From positions 1-64,000 of the forward strand of contig SVEL01000012.1 in assembly GCA_015057425.1 (NCBI GenBank): a stretch of 64,000 nucleotides of DNA. Reading direction: 5' to 3'. Positions 9,559-20,068 of the stretch are shown one piece after another; the stretch's first letter is position 1, and the number at the start of each line of letters is the position of its first letter. A model generated the notes under the pieces. The model had not been told where the DNA came from, did no database searches, and saw only the letters and a program-made list of their open reading frames with translations. The stretch is from Lachnospiraceae bacterium (GTDB lineage Bacteria > Bacillota > Clostridia > Lachnospirales > Lachnospiraceae). The position numbers were made by a program, and so were the translations under genes.

Positions 9559-12500
9559 TTATACAACTTTAATGTTGGCTTCTCCATATATCTGTCTTAA
9601 TTTCTCTATAAGTTCCGGATCTGCCTTTACATTTCTGGACGGCGGAAGCTCTTTTTTCTTCTTTTCATCCGATATGTATATAATAACACTATCTTTTCCG
9701 TCTGAGGCTTCCAATATATTATAAAGATTATTCTCTTCACTTATATATTGTTCCATTGTGTCAAACTTTATCCAAAGCTTTGACGGTATATCTTCAAGAT
9801 ATTTTATATCCTCACATATAATCTTTGCCTGTTCACCGTCACCGAGAGAAATTCGTCCTCTTACGATTATCTTGTTATCTGCAAAAAGCAGCGTTCTGAA
9901 CTTTTCGTATTCACGCGGGAACAGGATTATTTCTACGTTTCCGTACATATCCTCAAGATTGATAAATGCCATCATCTTGTTGTTTTTAGTTGATTTAACG
10001 GTAATCTGCGATATCATGCCACCGATTATCTCACTTACACCGTCTTTTAAATCGCATTCATCATTTTCATCAAGGACAAAGTCCTTAGAACTTACAGACA
10101 CACATCTCTTAAGCTTTGACTCATACTCTTCGAGCGGGTGGCCGCTTACATACACACCGATAACTTCCTTTTCAAATGCAAGAAGCTCTTCTTTTTTAAA
10201 CTCCGGCAAATCAGGAAGTTTGATTTCAAAGCTTTCTTTATCTTCTTCCTCTGCAAATTCAAACAGACTAAGCTGTCCCGGAATACTGTTCTTCTTTTCA
10301 CTGTTTACAGAATCCATTATCTGCATATACACGTTCATAAGCTGGCGTCTGTTTGCGCCAAAACTGTCAAATGCGCCTGCTTTAATAAAGCTTTCTACAG
10401 TTCTCTTATTGACTTCCTTACCTGAAAGTCTTTCAACAAAATCGGTAAGATTTTTGTACGGTCCGCGAAGATTTCGTTCTTCCACTATAGCCGCAATAAC
10501 ATTGTGACCCACGCTTTTAAGAGCGGTAAGGCCATATCTGATAGCACCATCACTTACCGTAAATCCGCTTTCACCTTCATTTATGTCCGGCGGAAGCATT
10601 TTTATACCCATCGTCTTACATACAGCTATATAATCCGATACCTTTGCCGAGTTATCTATAACTGATGTAATAAGGGCAGCCATAAACTCTAACGGATAAT
10701 AGCACTTCAAATACGCTGTCTGGTAAGCAACAACTGCATATGCTGCAGCATGAGACTTGTTAAATGCGTATTTTGCAAAATCTATCATATCATCATAGAT
10801 TTTATTGGCTATATTTTCAGGAATGCCGTTTTTGATACATCCCGGAACTCCTTCTTCTTCATTGCCGTATACGAAATTCTGACGTTCCTTTTCCATTACG
10901 GCAGCTTTTTTCTTAGACATTGCTCTTCTTAAAAGGTCGCTTCGTCCCAAAGTATATCCTGCCAGGTCACGCACTATCTGCATAACCTGTTCCTGATAAA
11001 CTATACAGCCGTATGTAGGCTTAAGTATAGGTTCAAGTTCCGGACAATCATATGTAATAGACTCTTTGTTGTTCTTTCCTTTAAGGTACTTTGGTATGAA
11101 ATCCATAGGGCCCGGTCTGTAAAGAGCTATTCCGGCTATGATATCTTCAAGATTTTCCGGCTTAAGTTCTTTCATAAAGCTTTTCATACCGGCACTTTCA
11201 AGCTGGAACACACCTTCTGTCCTTCCTGAACCTACAAGTTCAAGAACCTTCTCGTCATTATAATCTATCAGATTCATATCAATCTGTCGGTTTTCTTTTT
11301 TCTCTATAAGTTTGACAGCCTTTTGTATAACCGTAAGCGTTCTAAGTCCAAGGAAATCCATTTTAAGAAGTCCGAGTTCTTCAAGTGTGGTCATTATATA
11401 TTGAGTTGTAACCGTTCCGTCTGCTGAGCATGATAACGGCACAAAGTTATCTACTTCTTCCGGACTTATAAGCACGCCTGCCGCATGCATGGAAGTATGT
11501 CTTGGCAAACCTTCAAGTTTCTTAGACATATCTATAAGATTCTTAATATCCGGTTGTGTTTCATACGCTGCCTTCAACTCAGGATTCATATCCAAAGCCA
11601 TATCAATGGTTATATTTAACACATTGCCCGGAATCATCTTAGCTATAGCATCAACTTGTCCATATGGCATATCAAGCGCTCTTCCCACATCTCTTATAAC
11701 ACCTTTGGCTGCCATAGTACCAAATGTTACAATCTGTGCAACTCTTTCTTTACCATATTTTCTTACTACATAGTCGATAACCTCCTGTCTTCTTTCAAAA
11801 CAGAAATCTATATCTATATCCGGCATGGATACTCGTTCAGGATTAAGGAATCTTTCAAAAAGAAGACTGTACTTTATTGGGTCTATGTCCGTGATTCCAA
11901 GGGTATAAGACACAATACTTCCTGCTGCTGACCCACGACCCGGGCCAACGATTATGTCATTTTCTCTGGAATAGTTTATAAAATCCCAAACTATAAGGAA
12001 ATAATCCACATATCCCATCTTCTTTATAATAGACAGTTCATAATCAAGTCTTTCTCTTAATTCTCCTGTAAGGGCTTCACTGCCATATCGTTCTTCAAGG
12101 CCTTTAAGGCATAACGCATTTAGATATCCCCATGAATCATACCCTTCAGGTACATCAAAGCGCGGAATCTTTGTAACACCGAATTCTATCTCAACGTTAC
12201 ATCTTTCTGCTATTTTGTGAGTATTTTCAACAGCCTGAATTGCATATGGGAAAAGACGTTTCATCTCTTCTTCGCTTCTTACATAAAACTGTCCGCTTTC
12301 ATAACGCATTCTGTTTTCATCCTGAACCTTCTTGCCGGTCTGGATACATAACAGTATATCATGAGCAACCGTATCTTCTGCATTGATATAATGACAGTCA
12401 TTGGTTGCCACTAATTCTATATCTAATTCCCTGCTCATTCTGAGAAGATAATTATTTACACTTTTCTGCTCAGGAAGTCCGTGATCCTGAAGTTCCAGGA

Positions 12501-13014
12501 AGAAATTGCCTTTTCCGAATATTTCCTCATATCTCTTTGCAGACTTAACTGCTTCGTCATACATTCCCCTGTTAAGGTATCTCTGTACTTCTCCCGCAAG
12601 ACACGCACTTGTGGCAATAATGCCTTCGCTGTATTCTCTAAGCACCTCATAATCTACTCGAGGTTTATAATAAAAGCCCTCAACAAAGCCTTTTGAAACT
12701 ATTTTCATAAGGTTACTGTAACCTGTATTGTTTTCTGCCAATAATATGAGATGATAATATCTGTCATCAGATGCACCTGCTTCTTTATCAAATCTGGAAC
12801 CCGGTGCAACATACACTTCACAGCCGATTATAGGCTTTATGCCTTCTGCTTTGGCAGCTCTGTAAAAGTCAATTACGCCATACATAACGCCATGGTCAGT
12901 AATTGCAACACTGTCCATACCAAGTTCTTTAACCTTAGCTATAAGCTCTTTAATTTTGGAGGAACCGTCCAAAAGACTAAATTCCGTATGCATATGAAGA
13001 TGTGTAAATGCCAT
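9559..13014 (-). CDS. dnaE: DNA polymerase III alpha subunit
   Basis: PHP domain FTHLHMHTEFSLLDGSSK; VGPGRGSAAGSIVSY; MPDIDIDFC; C-terminal OB region. Confidence 0.97.
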   Translation of the reverse strand: MAFTHLHMHTEFSLLDGSSKIKELIAKVKELGMDSVAITDHGVMYGVIDFYRAAKAEGIKPIIGCEVYVAPGSRFDKEAGASDDRYYHLILLAENNTGYSNLMKIVSKGFVEGFYYKPRVDYEVLREYSEGIIATSACLAGEVQRYLNRGMYDEAVKSAKRYEEIFGKGNFFLELQDHGLPEQKSVNNYLLRMSRELDIELVATNDCHYINAEDTVAHDILLCIQTGKKVQDENRMRYESGQFYVRSEEEMKRLFPYAIQAVENTHKIAERCNVEIEFGVTKIPRFDVPEGYDSWGYLNALCLKGLEERYGSEALTGELRERLDYELSIIKKMGYVDYFLIVWDFINYSRENDIIVGPGRGSAAGSIVSYTLGITDIDPIKYSLLFERFLNPERVSMPDIDIDFCFERRQEVIDYVVRKYGKERVAQIVTFGTMAAKGVIRDVGRALDMPYGQVDAIAKMIPGNVLNITIDMALDMNPELKAAYETQPDIKNLIDMSKKLEGLPRHTSMHAAGVLISPEEVDNFVPLSCSADGTVTTQYIMTTLEELGLLKMDFLGLRTLTVIQKAVKLIEKKENRQIDMNLIDYNDEKVLELVGSGRTEGVFQLESAGMKSFMKELKPENLEDIIAGIALYRPGPMDFIPKYLKGKNNKESITYDCPELEPILKPTYGCIVYQEQVMQIVRDLAGYTLGRSDLLRRAMSKKKAAVMEKERQNFVYGNEEEGVPGCIKNGIPENIANKIYDDMIDFAKYAFNKSHAAAYAVVAYQTAYLKCYYPLEFMAALITSVIDNSAKVSDYIAVCKTMGIKMLPPDINEGESGFTVSDGAIRYGLTALKSVGHNVIAAIVEERNLRGPYKNLTDFVERLSGKEVNKRTVESFIKAGAFDSFGANRRQLMNVYMQIMDSVNSEKKNSIPGQLSLFEFAEEEDKESFEIKLPDLPEFKKEELLAFEKEVIGVYVSGHPLEEYESKLKRCVSVSSKDFVLDENDECDLKDGVSEIIGGMISQITVKSTKNNKMMAFINLEDMYGNVEIILFPREYEKFRTLLFADNKIIVRGRISLGDGEQAKIICEDIKYLEDIPSKLWIKFDTMEQYISEENNLYNILEASDGKDSVIIYISDEKKKKELPPSRNVKADPELIEKLRQIYGEANIKVV

Positions 13015-13085
13015 GGCTTCTCCTTATCATAATTTGTAAGTTTTCTAATCACTTCTTTGACCACTAATTATTTTAACATAAATAT

Positions 13086-13117
13086 AAAAAAAGCCAAAGA
13101 GTTTTCTTTGACTTTTC
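13086..13117 (-). terminator. Rho-independent terminator downstream of the HPr-like gene
   Basis: Minus strand GTCAAAGAAAACTCTTTGGCTTTTTTT. Confidence 0.7.
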
Positions 13118-13149
13118 CATAATTATTTGTTTTATGATTGTATAAGTTA

Positions 13150-13407
13150 TTAGCTTGCACAGCTTAAATACTTTTCAATACTTTCTACAGCTTCCTTTTC
13201 GTCTGTTCCTTCAGCAGTAACTGTAACATTTTCCCCTGATTCCATACCAAGTGTCATCATTCCCATGATGCTTTTAGCATTTACTCTTTTATTTCCCACT
13301 TCAACATATATAGAACTGTCGAACTTACTTGCCACCTGAACAAGCATTGCAATCGGTCTTGCTTCCAAGCCTGACTGTAATTCAATAATCATACTCTTCG
13401 TTACCAT
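13150..13407 (-). CDS. HPr-family phosphocarrier-like protein (Crh-like; His15 position is Glu)
   Basis: 85 aa; SGLEARPIAMLVQ in place of GLHARPA; regulatory Ser region NAKSIMGMMTLG intact; AGGAGG-like RBS. Confidence 0.9.
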   Translation of the reverse strand: MVTKSMIIELQSGLEARPIAMLVQVASKFDSSIYVEVGNKRVNAKSIMGMMTLGMESGENVTVTAEGTDEKEAVESIEKYLSCAS

Positions 13408-13448
13408 TTTTTCCTCCTTATATGCTTAAGTAATCTATCAAAAGTACG

Positions 13449-14411
13449 CTAATTATCATAATGACTTTGTCTTAACGTATCGGCTATCTCTCCGATTCTT
13501 CTAAAACGATGATTAACACCGCTCTTACCAACGGGAGTACTTAGCATCGTCCCCAATTCTATCAGTGAAACATCGGGGTTGTCAAGTCTTAAAACAGAAA
13601 TTTCATATAATTGTTCCGGAAGCCACTCCAAACCTTTGACTTCTTTTATAAGATTTATGTCGTTAATTTGCTTCATTGCGGCCCCAACTGTCTTGTTAAT
13701 ATTGGCTGCCTCACAATTTACTTTTCTGTTAACGGAATTTCTCATATCCTTAAGAATTCTGATGTTTTCAAGCTCCATAAGGGCAACATGCGCTTCCATA
13801 ACATTTAACATTTCGACAATTCCGGCGCCTTCTTTTACGTACACAACAAAATGTTTTTTGCGTTCAACAATTTTAGCATCTATATCATCAAATGAAGCAA
13901 TAATATTTTTTATCTGCTCTGCCTTTTCCATAGTTGCACATACTATTTCCAGATGATATGACTTCTCCGGATCACTTATGGAACCTGTCGCAAGAAATGC
14001 ACCACGTAAGAATGCTCTTTTACAGCATACATTTTTAGTAATAACATTGTTCATAATGGAAAGGTTCTCTGATATTTCAAGTCCGTCATCAGTTAACTTA
14101 ACAGCCATAAGAATTCTTAATGCATCATTATGATCGTTAACTGTTATAGTATATGTTCTGCTGTTTCTCAAATATGTATTTTGTCTTATGGAAATTTCAG
14201 GACAAATATTAAAGGCCTTTCTTACAAGGCCAAAATATTTTCTTGCAACATCTATATTTTCAGTATTTATTTTAACTGACAGCTTATTTTCCGCAGATAT
14301 CTGTATACGTCCGCACATGGACACAATTGCAGCTATTTCAGCAATTATACAATGTCTCGCCGATGTAGACTGTCTGGATAACTCTTCCTTTACATTTGAT
14401 GAAAATGACAT
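13449..14411 (-). CDS. whiA: DNA-binding protein WhiA
   Basis: SFSSNVKEELSR start; KRAFLRGAFLATGSISDPEKSYHLEI; C-terminal HTH LSTPVGKSGVNHRFRRI. Confidence 0.96.
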   Translation of the reverse strand: MSFSSNVKEELSRQSTSARHCIIAEIAAIVSMCGRIQISAENKLSVKINTENIDVARKYFGLVRKAFNICPEISIRQNTYLRNSRTYTITVNDHNDALRILMAVKLTDDGLEISENLSIMNNVITKNVCCKRAFLRGAFLATGSISDPEKSYHLEIVCATMEKAEQIKNIIASFDDIDAKIVERKKHFVVYVKEGAGIVEMLNVMEAHVALMELENIRILKDMRNSVNRKVNCEAANINKTVGAAMKQINDINLIKEVKGLEWLPEQLYEISVLRLDNPDVSLIELGTMLSTPVGKSGVNHRFRRIGEIADTLRQSHYDN

Positions 14412-14428
14412 CTTTCTCCTCCAAATGC

Positions 14429-15292
14429 TTATTCACTTTCTATATTTCTGTGTGTAAGCTTAATTCCGAGAGTCTCGTCCTTTTTAAGAACGTCATACAA
14501 CTCTCTGGCAATAGTCACCGACCTGTGCTTGCCGCCTGTACATCCTATGCCGATAACAAGCTGATTCTTGCCTTCCTTGATATAGTTCGGTATAAGAAAT
14601 TCCACCATATCCGTAAGCTTTGAAAGAAATTCTTTGGACACTTCCGAATCCATAACATAATCTCTTACTTCCTTATCGTTACCGGTCTTGTGTTTCAGTT
14701 CAGTCTCATAATAAGGGTTTGGCATAAATCTTACGTCATACACAAGGTCACAGTCAGTTGGTATACCATACTTAAATCCAAATGAAACAATATTTACAAA
14801 CAAATTTTTATAATTCTTGTTATCTACAAATATTCTTTCAATTGCCTGTCTGAGCTCTCTTGTAAGCATCGAACCTGTATCAAGTATATAATCTGCCTTT
14901 GATTTTAAAAATTCAAGGCGTTTTCTTTCCATTGCAATACCTTCATCTACACGTCCGTCCATCTTGAGGGGATGGGCACGTCTTGTTTCTTTAAATCTCT
15001 TGATAAGCGTCTGGTCAGACGCATCCAGGAATATAATTTCGTAAGAAATTCCCGTTTTATCAAGCTGTTCTAAAGCACTGTCTATTTCGCTAAGGGCATT
15101 TCCGTTTCGGATATCGATTCCAAGTGCAACTTTATCAATCTGGTCAACCTTGTCATCTAAAGTTATTTCCGCAAATCTTTCAATAAGTTCTATAGGCAGA
15201 TTGTCAACACAAAAATAACCCACATCTTCCAAAATCTTAAGCGCCGTAGTTTTTCCTGCTCCTGACATTCCTGTTACGATAACAAATCTCAT
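14429..15292 (-). CDS. rapZ: RNase adapter protein RapZ
   Basis: VTGMSGAGKTTALKILEDVGYFCVDNLP; RRAHPL; IGIGCTGGKHRSV. Confidence 0.97.
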   Translation of the reverse strand: MRFVIVTGMSGAGKTTALKILEDVGYFCVDNLPIELIERFAEITLDDKVDQIDKVALGIDIRNGNALSEIDSALEQLDKTGISYEIIFLDASDQTLIKRFKETRRAHPLKMDGRVDEGIAMERKRLEFLKSKADYILDTGSMLTRELRQAIERIFVDNKNYKNLFVNIVSFGFKYGIPTDCDLVYDVRFMPNPYYETELKHKTGNDKEVRDYVMDSEVSKEFLSKLTDMVEFLIPNYIKEGKNQLVIGIGCTGGKHRSVTIARELYDVLKKDETLGIKLTHRNIESE

Positions 15293-15322
15293 ATGCCCTC
15301 CTTCCGACGTATTTAAACCGTA

Positions 15323-16216
15323 TTATCTTAAAATCTTAACCTCCGGTTCAAGTGTTACGTCATATTTATCCTGTACTGTTTTCTTAACATCTTCCATTAG
15401 TTTAATAATATCACTGCTTGTTGCATTTCCTGCATTTATAACAAAACCGCAATGCTTAGGTGACACCATTGCTCCGCCGACAGTATATCCTGCAAGTCCC
15501 GCATCCATTATGAGTTTTCCGGCAAAATAACCCTCCGGTCTTTTAAATGTACTGCCTGCGCTTGGATATTCCAAAGGCTGCTTTTCCTTTCTTCTGTCAG
15601 CAAGCTCTTTCATATATGCCTTTATTTGCTCATATTCGCCTTTTTTCAGCCTTATATCCGTAGAAAGCACTATATAATCGCCTTCGCTTAAAATACTGTG
15701 TCTGTAGCCAAAATTCATCTCATCACATAAAAGTGTGTGAATCGTACCGTCGTAATCCATCAGTCTGACAGAAACAACTACATCCTTCATCTCTCCACCA
15801 TATGCACCTGCATTCATAGCTATGGCACCGCCTACTGAGCCCGGTATCCCTGCTGCAAACTCAAATCCCGTAAGACTGTTACTAAGGGCAACTGATGCAA
15901 CCTTTGAAAGAAGTGCACCTGCACCGGCTGTTATAGTCTCACCATCTGCAGATATATCAGCAAAATCCCTGCCGATTTTAATGATTGCGCCGCGGTATCC
16001 ATCATCAGGCACAAGAAGATTAGAACCATTTCCCACAACATAAAAACGTATATTTTTTCTTTTGCAAAGTGCTATAACTTCTGCAAGTTCACTTTCATTT
16101 CCCGGTGTAACAAATACATCCGCCGGTCCACCGGTCTTAAAGGATGTATGATTCTTCATAGGTTCATCTGTATAAACTTTTCCCGCTTTTACAACCTGAT
16201 TAAATAAATCCTTCAC
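15323..16216 (-). CDS. murB: UDP-N-acetylenolpyruvoylglucosamine reductase
   Basis: NHTSFKTGGPADVFV, AGIPGSVGGAIAMNAGAYGGE, YPSAGSTFKRP. Confidence 0.96.
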   Translation of the reverse strand: MKDLFNQVVKAGKVYTDEPMKNHTSFKTGGPADVFVTPGNESELAEVIALCKRKNIRFYVVGNGSNLLVPDDGYRGAIIKIGRDFADISADGETITAGAGALLSKVASVALSNSLTGFEFAAGIPGSVGGAIAMNAGAYGGEMKDVVVSVRLMDYDGTIHTLLCDEMNFGYRHSILSEGDYIVLSTDIRLKKGEYEQIKAYMKELADRRKEKQPLEYPSAGSTFKRPEGYFAGKLIMDAGLAGYTVGGAMVSPKHCGFVINAGNATSSDIIKLMEDVKKTVQDKYDVTLEPEVKILR

Positions 16217-16243
16217 ATTTCCTCCAAAATGGCTATGTAATGC

Positions 16244-17179
16244 CTAATTGTCATTCATAACGGCATATGCACATCCGTACATTCCCGCATCATTTCCAAG
16301 TGTTGCTATAACAAACTCAACATCACCGCAAGGCTTAAATACATACATATCAAAATACTTCTTTGCTACCTCAGTTATTATCTCTCCTGCTTTACTTACT
16401 CCACCGCCAATGATAAAACGCTTAGGATTTGTTACCATTGCTATATTGGCACATCCCATACCGAGATACTTTCCAAATTCTTCTACAACTTCAAGGTATT
16501 CCTTATCACCTGATTTTGCCCTGTCAAATATATCTTTCGCAGTAATACTCTCATCTATACCTGCTATTTTCTTCTTTGCAAGTCTTACAACACCTGTGGC
16601 AGAACAATATTGTTCAAGACATCCTCTCTTACCGCAATTGCAATAATCTGTTTCGTTAATGTTAACAGGGAAATGACCGATTTCACCTGCTCCTCCGTCT
16701 GCGCCTGTAATAAGCTCTCCCTTAGAAATAATGCCTCCTCCTACACCTGTTCCCAGTGTAACAAACGCAACTTCGTCACAGAAGCCATCTTCCGTAACAC
16801 CGCCACCCTTCCACATTTCTCCAAGTGCTGCTGCATTTGCATCATTAAGAAGACAAACTTTCTTTCCGTAAAACTTTTCTGATATAAGGGGACTTATGCT
16901 GATTTTCCCCCACCCTAAATTGGTGCATCCGTTTACAGTTCCGTCAGATAAAATAGGTCCCGGAAGTCCTGCACCTACACCTGCTACATCTTCTTCACTT
17001 ATACCCTGTAAAGTCATCATTTCCTTCATACAGGCTACCATATCATCAACTATATATTTTCCTTTTTCTTCTGTTCTTGTTGGTATTGACTTAACTAAAA
17101 GCAACTGGCCTTTTTCATCAAAAAGACCAGTTTTAATATTGGTTCCGCCAACATCAACGCCAAAGCAATACTTTTTCAT
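16244..17179 (-). CDS. glcK: ROK-family glucokinase
   Basis: GVDVGGTNIKTGLFD; GTGVGGGIISKGELITG; CNCGKRGCLEQYCS ROK zinc motif. Confidence 0.93.
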   Translation of the reverse strand: MKKYCFGVDVGGTNIKTGLFDEKGQLLLVKSIPTRTEEKGKYIVDDMVACMKEMMTLQGISEEDVAGVGAGLPGPILSDGTVNGCTNLGWGKISISPLISEKFYGKKVCLLNDANAAALGEMWKGGGVTEDGFCDEVAFVTLGTGVGGGIISKGELITGADGGAGEIGHFPVNINETDYCNCGKRGCLEQYCSATGVVRLAKKKIAGIDESITAKDIFDRAKSGDKEYLEVVEEFGKYLGMGCANIAMVTNPKRFIIGGGVSKAGEIITEVAKKYFDMYVFKPCGDVEFVIATLGNDAGMYGCAYAVMNDN

Positions 17180-17184
17180 CGATG

Positions 17185-18117
17185 TTAATCATCCCTTCTG
17201 TTTAAATTTCTCTGTACTCTGTTATAAAGCTCAACAGCCGCATTGTATCCCATCTTCTTCTGACGGTGGTTAACAGCTGCCGACTCAACGATAATGGCAA
17301 GGTTACGTCCCGGTCTGATTGGAATAGAATGACAAACAACCTTATTACCAAGGAATTCCGTATACTGTTCTTCAAGGCCGAGTCGGTCGTATTCCTTATC
17401 CTTGTTCCATTCTTCAAGTTTAATAACCATATCAATGCTCTGTGTTTCCTTAACACTTTCTACACCAAATAATGTCTTTACATCGATAATACCGATACCT
17501 CTAAGTTCGATAAAATGTCGTGTTATCTCAGGTGCTGAACCGATAAGTGTTTCATCACTTACTCTTCTGATTTCAACCACGTCATCAGTTACAAGACGAT
17601 GTCCTCTCTTTAAAAGTTCAAGGGCAGCTTCACTCTTACCGATACCGCTTTCACCCATTATAAGAACACCTTCACCATAAACATCTACTAAAACACCGTG
17701 AATTGAAATACATGGTGCAAGCTGTACATTCATCCATCTGATAAATTCAGCCATAAAGCTTGATGTAGGCTTTTCTGTTACAAGAACAGGCACACCATAC
17801 TTTCTGCCGGCTTCAAGAACCATATCTTCCGGTTCTGCATCTCTGCTGAATATAAGACAAGGAAACTTAAGAGACATAAGTTTATCAAACAATTCCTTTT
17901 TATCTTCCTGATTAAGATGCTTCATATAATGATATTCCACATGTCCTATAATCTGAACTCTTTCCGCATCAAAATGTCCAAAATACCCTGCAAGTGGTAA
18001 CGCCGGTCTGTTTACATCCGGAACCGATACCTTTATAGCATCTGTGTCAATTTCCGGCGTACAATTTTTCAGTTCATAATGTTCAATTATCTTGCTTAAG
18101 CTAATACTTGTTGCCAT
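17185..18117 (-). CDS. hprK: HPr kinase/phosphorylase
   Basis: Walker A GESGIGKSEAALELLKRGHRLVTDD; IELRGIGIIDV; start at MATSISL (18117) with GAGGAA RBS. Confidence 0.97.
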   Translation of the reverse strand: MATSISLSKIIEHYELKNCTPEIDTDAIKVSVPDVNRPALPLAGYFGHFDAERVQIIGHVEYHYMKHLNQEDKKELFDKLMSLKFPCLIFSRDAEPEDMVLEAGRKYGVPVLVTEKPTSSFMAEFIRWMNVQLAPCISIHGVLVDVYGEGVLIMGESGIGKSEAALELLKRGHRLVTDDVVEIRRVSDETLIGSAPEITRHFIELRGIGIIDVKTLFGVESVKETQSIDMVIKLEEWNKDKEYDRLGLEEQYTEFLGNKVVCHSIPIRPGRNLAIIVESAAVNHRQKKMGYNAAVELYNRVQRNLNRRDD

Positions 18118-18213
18118 ATATTCCTCCATCCCGGTGCCTGATTACAGGACACCTTTTCCCACGACTTTTTTTATAGTATAAACTATTTTCTTCCTATTTT
18201 CTACCATTATTTA

Positions 18214-20058
18214 TCAGTGAAAAAAATTATATATGTTCTCTGCCACATTGCGATTTATACCATCTGCCATCATAAGTTCTTCCACGCCGGCACCTTTTAT
18301 GTCTTCCAACGACTTAAAATATCTCATAAGCGCTTTTCTTCTGGCAGGCCCGATTCCCTCAATATCGTCAAGTACAGATTGCACCTGGGCCTTACCTCTA
18401 AGACTCTTATGGTACTCTATTGCAAATCTATGCGCCTCATCCTGTATTCTGGTAATCAGACGGAATTCTTCGCTTGTAACATCTATATCTATCTCTTTAT
18501 TATTAAAATAAAGTCCTCTTGTACGGTGATGGTCATCCTTTACCATGCCGCATACAGGTATTGAAAGCTTTAATTCTTCTAAAACTTCCAGAGCTATATT
18601 TACCTGACCTCTTCCGCCATCCATCATAATAAGGTCCGGAAATCTTGTAAATCCTGATTCCTCATCATCTGCTATCTGTTCAAGTCCGTGATTAAATCTT
18701 CTGGTAAGGACTTCTTTCATACTCTTATAGTCATCGGGTCCCTTTACTGTCTTTATCTTAAACTTGCGATAATCCGCTCTTTTAGGCTTACCATTTTCAT
18801 AAACAACCATTGAACCTACTGATTGAAAACCTGACGTGTTGGATATATCAAATGCTTCCACTCTGGTAACATACGGAAGGCCCAGCATATCTGATATTCT
18901 CTTCATGGCTCCGATTGTTCTTGCTTCTTCTCTCTTTATCTTCTCGCTGTCCTTTTCCAGCACCATTGATGCATTTTTTGCAGCAAGTTCAACAAGCTTA
19001 TGTTTCTCTCCACGTTTTGGAACAATTATTCTGACCTTTTGTCCCAAAATTGATGATAACCAGCTTTGCACAAGCTCCATATCTTCTATTTCTGTTTGGA
19101 TAACCAATTCCTTAGGAATAAAAGGTGTTCCTCCGTAGTACTGCTTTACAAACTGCGACAGTATAGACTCTTTTGATTCAAAATGGTCGATGTTCATATG
19201 GAAATGTTCACGACCAATAAGCCTGCCGTCTCTTATGAAGAATACCTGTACAACTGCCGAATCCTCCATTGATGAGCAAGCTATTATATCTCTGTTTTCC
19301 ATTTCCTCAGAAGTTATCTTTTGCTTCTGGGTAACGTGTTTTACGCTGTTTATAAGGTCTCTGTATGATGCAGCTTCTTCAAATTCCATCCTTTCAGATG
19401 CCGCATACATCTTATCTTCAAGTTCTTTTATAACAGGCTTATAATCACCGCTTAAAAAGCTTATGGCTCCTTCGACGGACTTTCTGTACTCTTCCTTAGA
19501 GACATAATCCATACAGGGAGCATTACATCTTCCTATGTGGTAATTAAGACATGCTCTTGATTGTTTTTCATGATTACCTTCAGAAAATGTCCTGTTACAC
19601 GAACGTATTCTATATATTTTTTTCAGAAGTTCTATTATGTCATTGACTGCTCCGGCGCTGGTATAAGGTCCAAAATACTTTGCCTTATCCTTTTTCATCT
19701 CCCTTGTAAACAATATCCTCGGAAATGCTTCACCTACAGTAACCTTTATATACGGATAGGTTTTTCCGTCTTTAAGCATGGTATTGTACTTCGGGTTATG
19801 TTCTTTTATCAGGTTACACTCCAAAATAAGGGCTTCTAACTCAGAATCCGTAACTATATACTCAAAATAGCTGATGTTGGACACCATTTTTTCTATTTTC
19901 GATGTCTTCTGAGTACTTTCCCTGAAATACTGACGCACACGGTTGCGGAGATTTATGGCCTTACCCACATAAATAATCTCATCGGACTTATTATGCATAA
20001 GATATACGCCCGGTTGCGTCGGCAATTTTTTCAGTTCTTCCTGTATATTGAACACCAT
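18214..20058 (-). CDS. uvrC: excinuclease ABC subunit C
   Basis: [45 protein letters not shown]-terminal HhH. Confidence 0.97.
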   Translation of the reverse strand: MVFNIQEELKKLPTQPGVYLMHNKSDEIIYVGKAINLRNRVRQYFRESTQKTSKIEKMVSNISYFEYIVTDSELEALILECNLIKEHNPKYNTMLKDGKTYPYIKVTVGEAFPRILFTREMKKDKAKYFGPYTSAGAVNDIIELLKKIYRIRSCNRTFSEGNHEKQSRACLNYHIGRCNAPCMDYVSKEEYRKSVEGAISFLSGDYKPVIKELEDKMYAASERMEFEEAASYRDLINSVKHVTQKQKITSEEMENRDIIACSSMEDSAVVQVFFIRDGRLIGREHFHMNIDHFESKESILSQFVKQYYGGTPFIPKELVIQTEIEDMELVQSWLSSILGQKVRIIVPKRGEKHKLVELAAKNASMVLEKDSEKIKREEARTIGAMKRISDMLGLPYVTRVEAFDISNTSGFQSVGSMVVYENGKPKRADYRKFKIKTVKGPDDYKSMKEVLTRRFNHGLEQIADDEESGFTRFPDLIMMDGGRGQVNIALEVLEELKLSIPVCGMVKDDHHRTRGLYFNNKEIDIDVTSEEFRLITRIQDEAHRFAIEYHKSLRGKAQVQSVLDDIEGIGPARRKALMRYFKSLEDIKGAGVEELMMADGINRNVAENIYNFFH

Positions 20059-20068
20059 ACGTCAAATC

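Noticed and set aside
9456-9587. N-terminal extension of the pfkA ORF overlapping dnaE
   Set aside because: Canonical PFK N-terminus begins at MSKEINTIGVLTSGGD (9455); the extension is not PFK-like.
9758-10507. 249-aa plus-strand ORF opposite dnaE, plus many other 60-170 aa antisense ORFs
   Set aside because: Shadow ORFs opposite strongly supported genes, without RBS or recognisable domains.
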